Shown here one piece after another: positions 27,984 through 36,560 of a DNA stretch of 64,000 nucleotides (its first letter is position 1; the number at the start of each line of letters is the position of its first letter). The position numbers and the translations under genes are program-made. This DNA is from Muribaculaceae bacterium (GTDB lineage: Bacteria; Bacteroidota; Bacteroidia; Bacteroidales; Muribaculaceae). The notes under the pieces are model-generated. The model was given only the letters and a program-made list of their open reading frames with translations. It was not told where the DNA came from and did not search any database. The DNA lies in assembly GCA_022510385.1 (NCBI GenBank), contig JAFLTQ010000006.1:1-64000 (forward strand). The letters run 5' to 3'.

Positions 27984-28175
27984 TGGGGGAGTTGGGAGTT
28001 GTGAGTTTTGAGTTGTGAGTTGTGAGTGGGGAGTTGTGAGTTTTGAGTTGGGAGTTGTGAGTTGGAGGGCTTGTAGGGACGCGACCTGTCGCGTCCGCCG
28101 GGCAAAGGGAGCGGGGAGTTGTGAGTTGGGAGTTGGGAGTTTTGAGTTTTGAGTTGGGAGTTGGGAAGTAACAAA
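27984..28175. repeat. Heptad GAGTT repeats with embedded REP-like palindrome
   Basis: About 190 bases made largely of 7-base units ending in GAGTT, with the first two bases being GG, GT or TT (GGGAGTT, GTGAGTT, TTGAGTT). The array is interrupted at 28077-28096 by a perfect palindrome, GGACGCGAC/GTCGCGTCC with loop CT. Its core is shared with 24408-24423. The array begins about eight bases after the rsh stop. Similar arrays lie at 30283-30340 and 62563-62592. Confidence 0.85.
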
Positions 28176-28205
28176 TGATTAGATATAAGTAAGAGGGATG
28201 ACTTC

Positions 28206-30290
28206 ATGTTAAAGAAGATATTTTCGAAATTAAATATATTGCGGTTTATACTTGCGGCAGCCTCGATAACGTTGATACTGCTTGTATTGCCGCGTGCCGA
28301 CCATCAAGGATTCTCATACGAACAGAATCAGCCCTGGAAGTATCCTTTGTTGACGGCAGAATTCGATATCCCGATAATGAGAGACTCAGCCTCCATGAGA
28401 GAGATGCGCGACAGTATCGACAGCAAGTTTGTACCCTTCGTAAAGAGGGATCTTCAGGAGGAGAAGGCAAATATCGATAGATTCAGGGCGATTATTTCAG
28501 AACATTCCACTCCGGAGCAAACACAATTGCTTACCCGGTTGATGACTCAGACCTACCGTCAGGGTATTCTTGACAATCCGCTGATTGAGTATTTGAATAA
28601 GAATAACTCATCGATGATGCGCTTGGTGGCATCGGAGGGGAGTTCACGCGAGATTATGATGCTCGATGCTTCAAAGATGATGTCGCCCCGCCGAGCTTAT
28701 TCCTATTTAGATTCTTTATACAACCGTGAGAAGAGTCCTTCGATGCAACCGCTGTCTCAGGAGCTCACGCGAGCCATCAATCTGTGTCTTAACCCGAATT
28801 TTGTGATAGATTCTTTGACCGACACCAGATATCGCGACCAGGAATATCTGACTGTGACCGGCGCTATGGGAGTCATAAAGACCGGCCAAAGGATTGTTGA
28901 CCGCGGCGAGATAATCACTCCGCAGATATATACGAACCTGAATACATATATGGAGATGATGGCGAGCCGTCAGAGCGACCGCCATGACCACACCTATTTC
29001 ATAATCGGGCAAGGAATATATATATCCATCATTCTGTCGGTTTTATACATCTTCCTGATGATATACCGACCGCTTTTCTTTTCGGATATCCGGAAGATGA
29101 CTTTCTTGATGAGCTTCATCACACTCTTCACGATGTTTGCCATCTTCATGTTCGAGAATGTCGTGTCGGGACTGTTTGTGGTGCCATTTGCGGCAGTTCC
29201 GGTGATAGTGCTTGTTTTCTTTGATTCCCGAACAGCTATTTTCTCATTGATAACGACAGTATTTTTAGCTGCGTTAGTGTCCACCTATCCTTTGGAATTC
29301 CTCTTTATGGAATTGGTGGTGGGTCTTGTAGCCACTTTCAGTATATGGCAACTTGACCGGAGGTCACAACTTTTGCGTACAGCGGCCCTCTCGCTTCTGA
29401 CCTATATGGTTACATATTTCACGATGCTGTTGATCATGGAGGGAAATTTAGGACAATTCTCATGGCGAGTATTGATAATGTTCGTTATCAATGCAGTGAT
29501 CCTCTCTTTTGCCTACGTCTTGATTTTGGTGATAGAAAAGATATTTGGTTTCACGTCGGCAGTGACCCTTGTGGAACTTAGCGATATCAACAGTCCGTTG
29601 CTGAGGCGTCTTGCCGAAGAGGCCCCCGGAACGTTCCAACATTCCATTCAAGTTTCTACAATAGCTGCGGAAGCAGCCCGGGCCATAGGGGCTAACACTA
29701 CGCTTGTGAGAACCGGTGCGCTTTATCATGATATCGGGAAATTATCAAGTCCGATCTTTTTCACGGAGAATCAGCACGGAGTTAATCCTCATGCGGGGCT
29801 TGATCCGGTGACGAGTGCCAAGAAGATAGTGAGTCACGTCACAGAGGGAGCAAATCTTGCCAACAAACATAAATTGCCGCCACTCATAAAATCCTTTATC
29901 CTTGAACATCATGGAAAGGGGATGGCTAAGTATTTCTACACAACCGCAGTGAATAATAATCCCGATAAGGTAATCGACAAGAAGGATTTCTCCTATCCGG
30001 GACCTAATCCACAGAGCATAGAGACATCTATCCTGATGATGGCCGATGCCGTGGAGGCGGCTTCTCGTTCGTTGACGGATTATTCACCGGAGTCGATCGA
30101 CCGATTGGTGGAAAACATAATTAATGGCCAAATTGCAGACGGGATGTTTAAGGAATCTCCCATTTCATTCCATGATGTTGAGGTGATCAAGAAGGTTTTC
30201 AAACAGAGACTTGCCACAATCTATCACACGAGGGTGAGGTATCCTGAGCTTAATAAGGAGGCAGCGAGTGTAAAGGAGGTTGGGAGTTAG
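28206..30290 (+). CDS. 7TM-HD phosphodiesterase (PgpH-like)
   Basis: A 694-residue membrane protein of the 7TMR-HD family; characterised PgpH members degrade c-di-AMP. Layout: N-terminal membrane anchor (about 10-28), an extracytoplasmic 7TMR-HDED domain to about 265, a cluster of membrane segments (about 268-470), then a cytoplasmic HD domain with RTGALYHDIGKLSSP near 501-515 and FILEHHGKGM. The ATG at 28206 gives a good membrane anchor. The stop codon lies inside a 7-base repeat array, so the last residues (EVGS) are partly repeat-derived. c-di-AMP specificity is by family only. Confidence 0.9.
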   Translation: MLKKIFSKLNILRFILAAASITLILLVLPRADHQGFSYEQNQPWKYPLLTAEFDIPIMRDSASMREMRDSIDSKFVPFVKRDLQEEKANIDRFRAIISEHSTPEQTQLLTRLMTQTYRQGILDNPLIEYLNKNNSSMMRLVASEGSSREIMMLDASKMMSPRRAYSYLDSLYNREKSPSMQPLSQELTRAINLCLNPNFVIDSLTDTRYRDQEYLTVTGAMGVIKTGQRIVDRGEIITPQIYTNLNTYMEMMASRQSDRHDHTYFIIGQGIYISIILSVLYIFLMIYRPLFFSDIRKMTFLMSFITLFTMFAIFMFENVVSGLFVVPFAAVPVIVLVFFDSRTAIFSLITTVFLAALVSTYPLEFLFMELVVGLVATFSIWQLDRRSQLLRTAALSLLTYMVTYFTMLLIMEGNLGQFSWRVLIMFVINAVILSFAYVLILVIEKIFGFTSAVTLVELSDINSPLLRRLAEEAPGTFQHSIQVSTIAAEAARAIGANTTLVRTGALYHDIGKLSSPIFFTENQHGVNPHAGLDPVTSAKKIVSHVTEGANLANKHKLPPLIKSFILEHHGKGMAKYFYTTAVNNNPDKVIDKKDFSYPGPNPQSIETSILMMADAVEAASRSLTDYSPESIDRLVENIINGQIADGMFKESPISFHDVEVIKKVFKQRLATIYHTRVRYPELNKEAASVKEVGS

Positions 30291-30395
30291 GAGTTGTGAG
30301 TTTTTAGTTTTGAGTTGTGAGTTGGGAGTTTTGAGTTGGAATTAGATATATTTATGCATCATCCATTATGAATTAGCGAATTATGAATTATGCAT
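30283..30395. repeat. Heptad repeats, GAGTT type then ATTATGA type
   Basis: Starts within the last codons of the PgpH-like gene (GGGAGTT, AGGAGTT, GTGAGTT and so on, to about 30340) and passes into ATTATGA units around 30366-30392. The start codon of the DUF4919 gene lies inside the second type. The same two repeat types occur in the same order after clpB. Confidence 0.75.
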
Positions 30396-31141
30396 TTGTA
30401 ATAAGAAATTTATTGATAATAGCTGTTGTAGTCTTAAGTGTTGCAACAACGGGAATCTGCCAGGATAATTCAGCGGCCAATAAAAGGAAGATAACTGTGG
30501 AAAAACCTGACCTGGAGGATATCCGGCAAAAGACTTTGGACCCCAAGAGTCCTTATTATTTCCCGAAACTTATGGCGAAATATACCCGCAACGATACCAT
30601 TATGACTAATGATGAGTACCGCTATTTCTATTTAGGCTATATGTTTCAGGAGGATTATGATCCCTACCGCACCTCACCCTATTCGGGAGTGACCGATGAA
30701 TTACGGATGAAATCTACCCATAGTAAAGAGGAGATCGATACCATCCGTAAATATGCTGAACTCTCTTTGAGAGATAATCCCTTTGATTTGCGCCAAATGT
30801 CATTCTTAGTGCATGTGCTAAAGGAGAAAAGGAAGGATATGAGCGCCAAGATATGGGAATACAGGCTTGAACATCTGTTGGGAGCAATCAAGAGCACGGG
30901 GACCGGGGAGGATGCCGAGAATGCCTGGTATGTGATCTATCCCGTGCATGAATATGATTTGGTGAGGTTATTGGGTTATGAAGCCACAGATGTTGATTTT
31001 ATAGAACCCTATTACGATTATCTGAGTGTAAGGCCTGATGAGGAAACACAAAGGCGGCTTAGAGATAAAGCCGCCCAAGGATTCTATTTTAATATAGAGG
31101 TTCCAACGTCGCAGTATGTGATGAAACATCCGGAGTTGTAA
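30383..31141 (+). CDS. DUF4919-like exported protein
   Basis: A 252-residue protein with an N-terminal signal (about 10-25, LLIIAVVVLSVATTGICQ; a Cys near the end could be a lipobox, but the context is weak). The body contains YPKL/FPKLMAKYTRNDTIMTNDEYRYFYLGY, typical of DUF4919, a Bacteroidetes family of unknown function. The start codon ATG is embedded in the ATTATGA heptad repeats, so the exact start and its 5' leader may vary between strains. Confidence 0.72.
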   Translation: MNYAFVIRNLLIIAVVVLSVATTGICQDNSAANKRKITVEKPDLEDIRQKTLDPKSPYYFPKLMAKYTRNDTIMTNDEYRYFYLGYMFQEDYDPYRTSPYSGVTDELRMKSTHSKEEIDTIRKYAELSLRDNPFDLRQMSFLVHVLKEKRKDMSAKIWEYRLEHLLGAIKSTGTGEDAENAWYVIYPVHEYDLVRLLGYEATDVDFIEPYYDYLSVRPDEETQRRLRDKAAQGFYFNIEVPTSQYVMKHPEL

Positions 31142-31153
31142 CCCTGACTGAGG

Positions 31154-31179
31154 TCCTGATAAGGGGTATCAGGATTTTT
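31154..31179 (+). terminator. Terminator overlapping the slyD stop codon
   Basis: TCCTGATA pairs with TATCAGGA (eight pairs) around loop AGGGG, followed by TTTTT, 13 bases after the DUF4919 stop. The 3' arm includes the complement of the convergent slyD stop codon (31169-31171), so the hairpin is shared with coding sequence. Confidence 0.8.
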
Positions 31180-31774
31180 CACACCCTCCGTCACCATCTC
31201 CACAACAACCACCGTTGTTGCAAGAACCGGTGTCACAACCGGAGCCGCCACATCCGCAGCAACCACCTTGCGGAAGATCTTCCGGGGTTGCATCCCTGAC
31301 TTCCTCAATTTCGCCTTCATATCTGACAGTGAGACCGGCAAAAGGATGATTGAAATCCATGATGATCTTGTCGGGAGTGATGTCAGTGACAGTTCCATTT
31401 ACTGTGAAATTATCTTCAGTGAGCATCGGAAGGGTCGCTCCCTTTTTCACTTCTTGCGCCAATTTGCCGTCACGCATGAAGATCTCTTTGTCGAGAGTCA
31501 TTATAAGTTCATCGTTTTTATTACCAAAAGCGGCGGCTGGAGGGAGTGTGATTTCAAATCTGTCTCCCTTTCCGAGACCCTCCATGACAGCGAGGAGACC
31601 GGGCACTATATTCGGAGTGACCCCGAAAACGAGCTCATCGGGAGCTCCTTTTGGAGTTTGGAAAAGGAGTTTGCCGTCGGCATCGTTATAAAGTCTATAA
31701 GAGTATTCTACGAATTTACCGGGTCCCACCACTTCTCTGTTCGGGTCGGTTGAAGTTGATTTATTTTTATCCAT
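31169..31774 (-). CDS. slyD: SlyD-type FKBP prolyl isomerase
   Basis: Peptidyl-prolyl cis-trans isomerase and chaperone, 201 residues. The FKBP domain has the flap and active-site segments (PDELVFG, then GLGKGDRFEITLPPAAAFG) split by an insert-in-flap chaperone domain, ending FNHPFAGLTVRYEGEIEEV. This NHPLAG-like motif defines SlyD. The C-terminal tail is Cys/Gly-rich: 9 Cys in about 31 residues (from GGCCGCGGSGCDTG to the end), suggesting metal binding. The typical enterobacterial tail is His-rich, so the Cys-only composition is a variation. Confidence 0.92.
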   Translation of the reverse strand: MDKNKSTSTDPNREVVGPGKFVEYSYRLYNDADGKLLFQTPKGAPDELVFGVTPNIVPGLLAVMEGLGKGDRFEITLPPAAAFGNKNDELIMTLDKEIFMRDGKLAQEVKKGATLPMLTEDNFTVNGTVTDITPDKIIMDFNHPFAGLTVRYEGEIEEVRDATPEDLPQGGCCGCGGSGCDTGSCNNGGCCGDGDGGCEKS

Positions 31775-31798
31775 AAAAAAATGATCTGAAAATTTTAA

Positions 31799-31830
31799 GA
31801 GGGTGGGTCAACTCAGATTGAACCACCCTC
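31799..31830 (-). terminator. Terminator of pckA
   Basis: On the - strand GAGGGTGG pairs with CCACCCTC (eight pairs, extendable after one mismatch), followed by TTAAAATTTT. It lies 65 bases after the pckA stop and before slyD. The T-run is interrupted, so efficiency is uncertain. Confidence 0.6.
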
Positions 31831-31894
31831 CTGTATTACTTAATGCTTGTAATATTCACTATTTGAGAATAATCAGCAAGCTCTGTAAATCCCA

Positions 31895-33499
31895 TCAAAG
31901 TTTCGGACCTGCAGCAACAAGTTTTTTACCGGCTTCGTTGTATGTGAACTTCTTGAAGTTCTTGATAAACATACCGGCGAGTTTTTCAGCCTTCTCTTCC
32001 CATTGTTTCGGGTCGGCATAAGTGTCGCGCGGATCAAGGATCTTAGGATCTACGCCCGGAAGCTCTGTAGGTACAGTGAAATCGAAGATAGGAATTTGTT
32101 TTGTAGGAGCATTGAGGATAGCGCCGTCGAGGATAGCATCGATGATGCCGCGAGTATCTTTGATAGAGATACGTTTGCCGCTACCGTTCCAACCTGTGTT
32201 TACAAGATAAGCCTTAGCACCGCTCTTATGCATCTTCTTCACGAGTTCCTCAGCATATTTAGTCGGGTGGAGCTCAAGGAAAGCCTGTCCGAAGCAAGCA
32301 GAGAAAGTAGGAGTCGGCTCAGTGATACCACGCTCTGTTCCTGCGAGTTTGGAGGTGAAACCGCTGAGGAAATAGTACTGAGTCTGATCCGGAGTAAGGA
32401 TAGATACCGGAGGCAATACACCGAAAGCGTCGGCAGAAAGGAAGATCACATGCTTGGCGTCAGGACCGGCAGAAACGGGTTCAACAATGCTCTCGATATG
32501 GTTGATCGGATAAGAAACGCGAGTGTTTTCAGTCACGCTCTTGTCGCAGAAATCAATCTTACCATCTTTGTCAACTGTAACGTTTTCGAGGAGTGCGTTC
32601 CTGCGGATAGCGTTATAGATATCGGGCTCGCTTTCCTTGTCGAGGTTGATAACCTTAGCATAGCAACCGCCTTCATAGTTGAATACGCCGTTGTCGTCCC
32701 AGCCGTGTTCGTCGTCACCGATAAGGAGACGTTTCGGGTCGGTTGAAAGAGTAGTCTTGCCGGTTCCGGAGAGACCGAAGAAGATAGCAGTGTTCTTACC
32801 CTCTTTGTCGGTGTTGGCAGAGCAGTGCATTGAAGCGATGCCACGAAGCGGAAGGTAATAGTTCATCATGGAGAACATACCTTTCTTCATTTCGCCGCCA
32901 TACCAAGTGTTGATGATCACCTGCTCTTTTGATGTAGTGTTGAAAACTACAGCAGTTTCGGAATTGAGGCCGAGTTCTTTATAGTTTGTGAGTTTAGCTT
33001 TAGAAGCGTTATAAACGATAAAGTCAGGTTTGAAATCTTTTAGTTCCTCTTCAGTGGGAGCAATAAACATATTTGTCACGAAGTGAGCTTGCCAAGCTAC
33101 CTCCACGATGAAGCGGACAGCCATGCGAGTGTCGGCATTAGTTCCGCAGAAACGGTCAACTACATAAAGTTTCTTGCCGGAGAGCTCTTTCACTGCCACT
33201 TCCTTAATTTCTTTCCAAGCCTCTTCGGTGACAGGTTTATTGTCGTTGGGATATTCTTCAGAAGTCCACCATACAGTATCTTTGCTGTTAGCGTCGAGAA
33301 CGATGAATTTGTCTTTAGGGCTACGACCAGTATAGACACCGGTCATAACGTTTACAGCTCCAAGCTCGGTTACAGTACCTTTTTCAAAACCTTCGAGAGA
33401 GGGGTCAGTTTCTGCTTTGTAGAGCTCCTCGTAGGAAGGATTGTAGATTACTTCCTTGACATCTTTGATGCCATACTGTGAAAGATCGATTTTTGCCAT
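31895..33499 (-). CDS. pckA: Phosphoenolpyruvate carboxykinase (ATP)
   Basis: Interconverts oxaloacetate and phosphoenolpyruvate with ATP/ADP; in gut Bacteroidales it works mainly as the CO2-fixing entry to the succinate pathway. It has 534 residues. The ATP loop [11 protein letters not shown] is near residue 240. Other family signatures are [21 protein letters not shown], the kinase-2 motif LIGDDEHGW and the adenine-binding [17 protein letters not shown] on the - strand (33575-33582) is a plausible -7 element about 75 bases upstream. Next to it lies a phage relic. Confidence 0.97.
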   Translation of the reverse strand: MAKIDLSQYGIKDVKEVIYNPSYEELYKAETDPSLEGFEKGTVTELGAVNVMTGVYTGRSPKDKFIVLDANSKDTVWWTSEEYPNDNKPVTEEAWKEIKEVAVKELSGKKLYVVDRFCGTNADTRMAVRFIVEVAWQAHFVTNMFIAPTEEELKDFKPDFIVYNASKAKLTNYKELGLNSETAVVFNTTSKEQVIINTWYGGEMKKGMFSMMNYYLPLRGIASMHCSANTDKEGKNTAIFFGLSGTGKTTLSTDPKRLLIGDDEHGWDDNGVFNYEGGCYAKVINLDKESEPDIYNAIRRNALLENVTVDKDGKIDFCDKSVTENTRVSYPINHIESIVEPVSAGPDAKHVIFLSADAFGVLPPVSILTPDQTQYYFLSGFTSKLAGTERGITEPTPTFSACFGQAFLELHPTKYAEELVKKMHKSGAKAYLVNTGWNGSGKRISIKDTRGIIDAILDGAILNAPTKQIPIFDFTVPTELPGVDPKILDPRDTYADPKQWEEKAEKLAGMFIKNFKKFTYNEAGKKLVAAGPKL

Positions 33500-33666
33500 T
33501 TCTTAATTATTGGGTTTTATTTGTTTGTGATTTCTAAACGTAAAGGTGTAAATAACCCGGGAAAAGTCCCATGGCAAATTTAATGATTTTTTTGCCATAA
33601 TGAAAGTAAAAAATATTAAAAATTCGGGAGCGAAAGAGTTCCGTCCGGAATTTATAAAAAAATTAA

Positions 33667-34020
33667 TCAGGAGGAGAGATGATTGAGCAGAATGTTGTCT
33701 TTGCGGGCGTTATCTCTGATGAATGCCTTGAAAGAATCGAGGATGTCGGCCAGGGAGTATAGGGCGTTTGCGGTCTGTGCATTATAAAGCTCCCCGCTTA
33801 CATTTCCTCCCCCGGTGTTTCCTTGTAAAATACCATTGACACCGGAGACGTCTTCCATCATCTTAAGCTGGATTTCAAGCAGGTCGGAAATTCCGATATT
33901 GGAAAGATTACTGTTGATTTGCTTGGGTTCCGGATTCCCGTTTTTGTTTTTATAGACAATGACGCCGTTGAATCGGCTCCACTGGTCGGCGACGGCCTTG
34001 ATATTACGGTTGCCACGGCT
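33667..34020 (-). pseudogene. Phage portal-like protein, C-terminal fragment
   Basis: A - strand frame open to a TGA at 34141-34143 carries a coherent protein tail of about 118 residues from 34020 to the stop at 33667. Its segment VSGVNGILQGNTGGGNVSGE followed by LYNAQTANALYSLADILDSF recalls the C-terminal region of portal proteins of Bacteroidetes podoviruses and prophages. Upstream of about 34020 the frame stays open but turns into unrelated low-quality sequence, and no ATG, GTG or TTG precedes the fragment except the internal ATG near 33861. I read it as a truncated relic. The homology is from memory. Confidence 0.55.
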
Positions 34021-34149
34021 ATTTCGGACTGGTTTGCAATAACCGCCAAGGGAGAGACGGCTGAGTACAGACCGGTGGCTGATGCCGGGTTGCAGATACT
34101 TGAGGAGGCCCTCAGCAAACGACGTCGTCCGGAACGAGCCTCAAGTTGA
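34012..34149 (+). pseudogene. Phage-like protein, 3' fragment
   Basis: On the + strand, from about 34012, the frame reads ATAISDWFAITAKGETAEYR and continues to a basic tail (SKRRRPERASS) and a TGA at 34147-34149, followed by a strong terminator. Such '..SDWy.it.k.e...y...a..........rkRP' endings occur in small phage head-tail or connector-type proteins of Bacteroidetes. The upstream part of the frame (33919 to about 34011) is only antisense of the portal-like fragment. The two fragments meet head to head near 34015, which suggests an inversion-deletion of a prophage. Confidence 0.4.
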
Positions 34150-34173
34150 AAACTTTTGTCTTTTAGAAAGTAA

Positions 34174-34207
34174 CCCTTCCCTGTTTGCTCAAGCAGGGGA
34201 GGGTTTT
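34174..34207 (+). terminator. Intrinsic terminator after phage fragment
   Basis: CCCTTCCCTG pairs with CAGGGGAGGG (ten pairs, one G-U) around loop TTTGCTCAAG, followed by TTTT. It lies 24 bases after the phage-like fragment stop, which suggests it once closed a + strand phage or host transcript. Confidence 0.85.
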
Positions 34208-34278
34208 AATATAACAGGAAACATAAATCGGAGAGAGTATAAAAATAGCGGGGATAGAAAAATATTAAGGAGGTAAAA

Positions 34279-34309
34279 TTTGAATAGTTGGAGGAATTTC
34301 TTAATTTTG
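34279..34309 (+). promoter_or_regulatory. Promoter of recQ
   Basis: TTTG at 34279-34282, a 19-base spacer, and TAATTTTG at 34302-34309, 22 bases before the recQ ATG. A full match to the Bacteroidetes consensus. Confidence 0.75.
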
Positions 34310-34331
34310 TATATATTATCACCTAAAACAG

Positions 34332-36509
34332 ATGATAGACCGCAAAAGGATACTTGAAGCATTAAAGGTAAATTTCGGATTTGATTCATTCAAAGGGAAT
34401 CAGTTAGAGATAATCGAAAGTCTTCTGAATGGAGAAGATGTCTTTGTATTGATGCCCACCGGCGGGGGCAAATCTTTATGTTATCAATTGCCGGCATTGC
34501 TGTCGGAAGGGACGGCGATAGTGATTTCCCCGTTGATAGCATTGATGAAAAATCAGGTAGACTCCATGCGGAATTACGGGGAAGATGACGGTATAGCCCA
34601 TTTTTTGAACTCATCACTGACAAAGACGATGACCGACAGAGTCAAGAAAGATGTGATGGAGGGAAAGACGAAATTGCTATACGTTGCACCCGAGTCATTT
34701 ACAAAAGGGGAGAATATGGCATTCATCAAGCAGATGAATATTTCCTTTTTTGCGGTTGATGAGGCTCACTGTATATCGGAATGGGGACATGATTTCAGGC
34801 CGGAATACCGACGTATAAGGTCGATTATCAATGAAGTAGGGTCACGCCCCGTGATAGCCCTGACAGCCACGGCCACTCCAAAAGTGCAGCATGACATACA
34901 GAAGAATCTCGGGATGCTTGATGCCGCGGTATTTAAATCGAGCTTTAACCGCCCCAACCTCTATTATGAGGTGAGACCAAAGACAAAGGAGATAGACCGA
35001 GACATAATCAAATATATACGCAACAATCCCGGGAAATCGGGAATTATCTATTGTCTTAGTCGAAAGAAAGTTGAGGAGCTGACAGAGGCATTGAGAATCA
35101 ATGAGATATCAGTTTTGCCCTATCATGCGGGGATGGACTCGGCAACAAGGTCAAAAAATCAGGATTCTTTCCTTCAGGAAGAGGTGCAGGTGATTGTGGC
35201 CACCATAGCATTCGGTATGGGAATCGACAAACCGGATGTGAGATTTGTGATCCATTATGATATTCCGAAGAGCCTGGAAGGGTACTATCAGGAGACGGGA
35301 AGAGCCGGACGTGACGGAGGAGAGGGTCGATGTATAGCTTTCTATACCAACAAGGATCTGCAGAAGCTTGAGAAGTTGATGCAGAGCAAGCCGTTGGTGG
35401 AACAAGAGATCGGGAGACATCTGCTTGCGGAGACGGCAGCCTACGCAGAATCGAGCCTGTGTCGCCGGAGAATCCTGCTCCATTATTTCGGAGAGAATCA
35501 TGAAGAGGCGGAGTGTGGCAATTGCGACAACTGTGTCAACCCGCGGGAGATGATAGATGTCACCGAAGAACTGAAGGGAGCCATAGAGGGGCGTCTTGAG
35601 ATAAAGAGAAAAGTGACGCCGGAAAATCTTGTCAATGTTTTGATAGGGAGAGCTACCGATGAATTGAAATCATATGGATATGATAAGCTTGAATCCTTCG
35701 GTATCCTTTCAGACAAGGATGACAAGTTTGTCTTGTCGCTTATAAGACAGGCCTCGGTGGATGGATACTTCGAGAAAGACATCGAAAATTACGGCTATAT
35801 AGATGTCACCAAAAAGGGTAAGGAATTCTTGAATTCAAAAGAAGTTTTCAAGATAGCCGAAGACAGGGAGTTTGCAGATATAGATACTGAGATGGCTCCG
35901 AGAGCAGGAAGCGGGGCGGCAGATCCGGAGCTTTTCAGCATGCTCAAGGATTTGCGTAAAGATTTGTCAAGGAAACTGAATCTTCCGCCCTATGTTTTGT
36001 TCCAGGAAAGTTCCTTGGAATGTATGGCTACCACCTATCCTGTGACTCTTCAGGAATTGTCGGCCATCCCGGGAGTGGGAGAGGGGAAGGCAAAAAGATA
36101 CGGTGAAGCCTTCATATCCTTGATATGCCGTCATGTCGAGGAGAATGAGATAGAGCGACCCATAGATATGAGGGTGAGATCGCTGGCCAACAGGAGTAAG
36201 CCCCGGGTAGACCTTATAAGATGTGTAGACAAAAAAATAGACCTTGAGGAGTTTGCACAAAGCAAGGGGCTTGAGTTTGATGAGTTGCTTAGTGAACTGG
36301 AGGCAATAGTCGAAGCCGGCACCAAGATCAATATCGATTATTTTATCGATAATATAATGGATAATGACCATAAGCTTGATATTTTGGAGGTGTTGACCGA
36401 TCTTCAGGAAGATAGCATCGATGATGTGCTTGAAGAACTGGGAGAGGATTACACGGAAGAGGAAGTCAGGCTTGTCAGAATAAAATTTCTCTCCGAAATG
36501 GGGATATAA
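34332..36509 (+). CDS. recQ: ATP-dependent DNA helicase RecQ
   Basis: 3'-5' helicase acting in recombination and fork repair. It has 725 residues. Walker A PTGGGKS is at 42-48, the DEAH motif AVDEAHCISEWGHDFR near 141, and helicase motif V/VI segments are IAFGMGIDKPDVRFVIH and YYQETGRAGRDG. RQC zinc-binding Cys lie in SLCRRRILLHYFGE and CGNCDNCVNP. The HRDC domain spans about 533-610. A further C-terminal extension (about 615-725) is typical for Bacteroidetes RecQ. It heads the + strand run into the SurA cluster, 51 bases away. Confidence 0.95.
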   Translation: MIDRKRILEALKVNFGFDSFKGNQLEIIESLLNGEDVFVLMPTGGGKSLCYQLPALLSEGTAIVISPLIALMKNQVDSMRNYGEDDGIAHFLNSSLTKTMTDRVKKDVMEGKTKLLYVAPESFTKGENMAFIKQMNISFFAVDEAHCISEWGHDFRPEYRRIRSIINEVGSRPVIALTATATPKVQHDIQKNLGMLDAAVFKSSFNRPNLYYEVRPKTKEIDRDIIKYIRNNPGKSGIIYCLSRKKVEELTEALRINEISVLPYHAGMDSATRSKNQDSFLQEEVQVIVATIAFGMGIDKPDVRFVIHYDIPKSLEGYYQETGRAGRDGGEGRCIAFYTNKDLQKLEKLMQSKPLVEQEIGRHLLAETAAYAESSLCRRRILLHYFGENHEEAECGNCDNCVNPREMIDVTEELKGAIEGRLEIKRKVTPENLVNVLIGRATDELKSYGYDKLESFGILSDKDDKFVLSLIRQASVDGYFEKDIENYGYIDVTKKGKEFLNSKEVFKIAEDREFADIDTEMAPRAGSGAADPELFSMLKDLRKDLSRKLNLPPYVLFQESSLECMATTYPVTLQELSAIPGVGEGKAKRYGEAFISLICRHVEENEIERPIDMRVRSLANRSKPRVDLIRCVDKKIDLEEFAQSKGLEFDELLSELEAIVEAGTKINIDYFIDNIMDNDHKLDILEVLTDLQEDSIDDVLEELGEDYTEEEVRLVRIKFLSEMGI

Positions 36510-36560
36510 ATATAATTATCTTCTATAAATATAGTTATTTATAATAAAGACTAAAGAAAC

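Noticed and set aside
27878-28207. - strand frame rich in NSQLPTHNSQL repeats
   Set aside because: It is the translation of the heptad GAGTT repeats on the opposite strand; low complexity and no start context.
33858-34118. - strand frame of 86 residues (MLRASSSICNP...)
   Set aside because: Low-complexity Ser/Ile-rich shadow frame; the coherent protein signal at this place lies in a different - strand frame and in a + strand frame.
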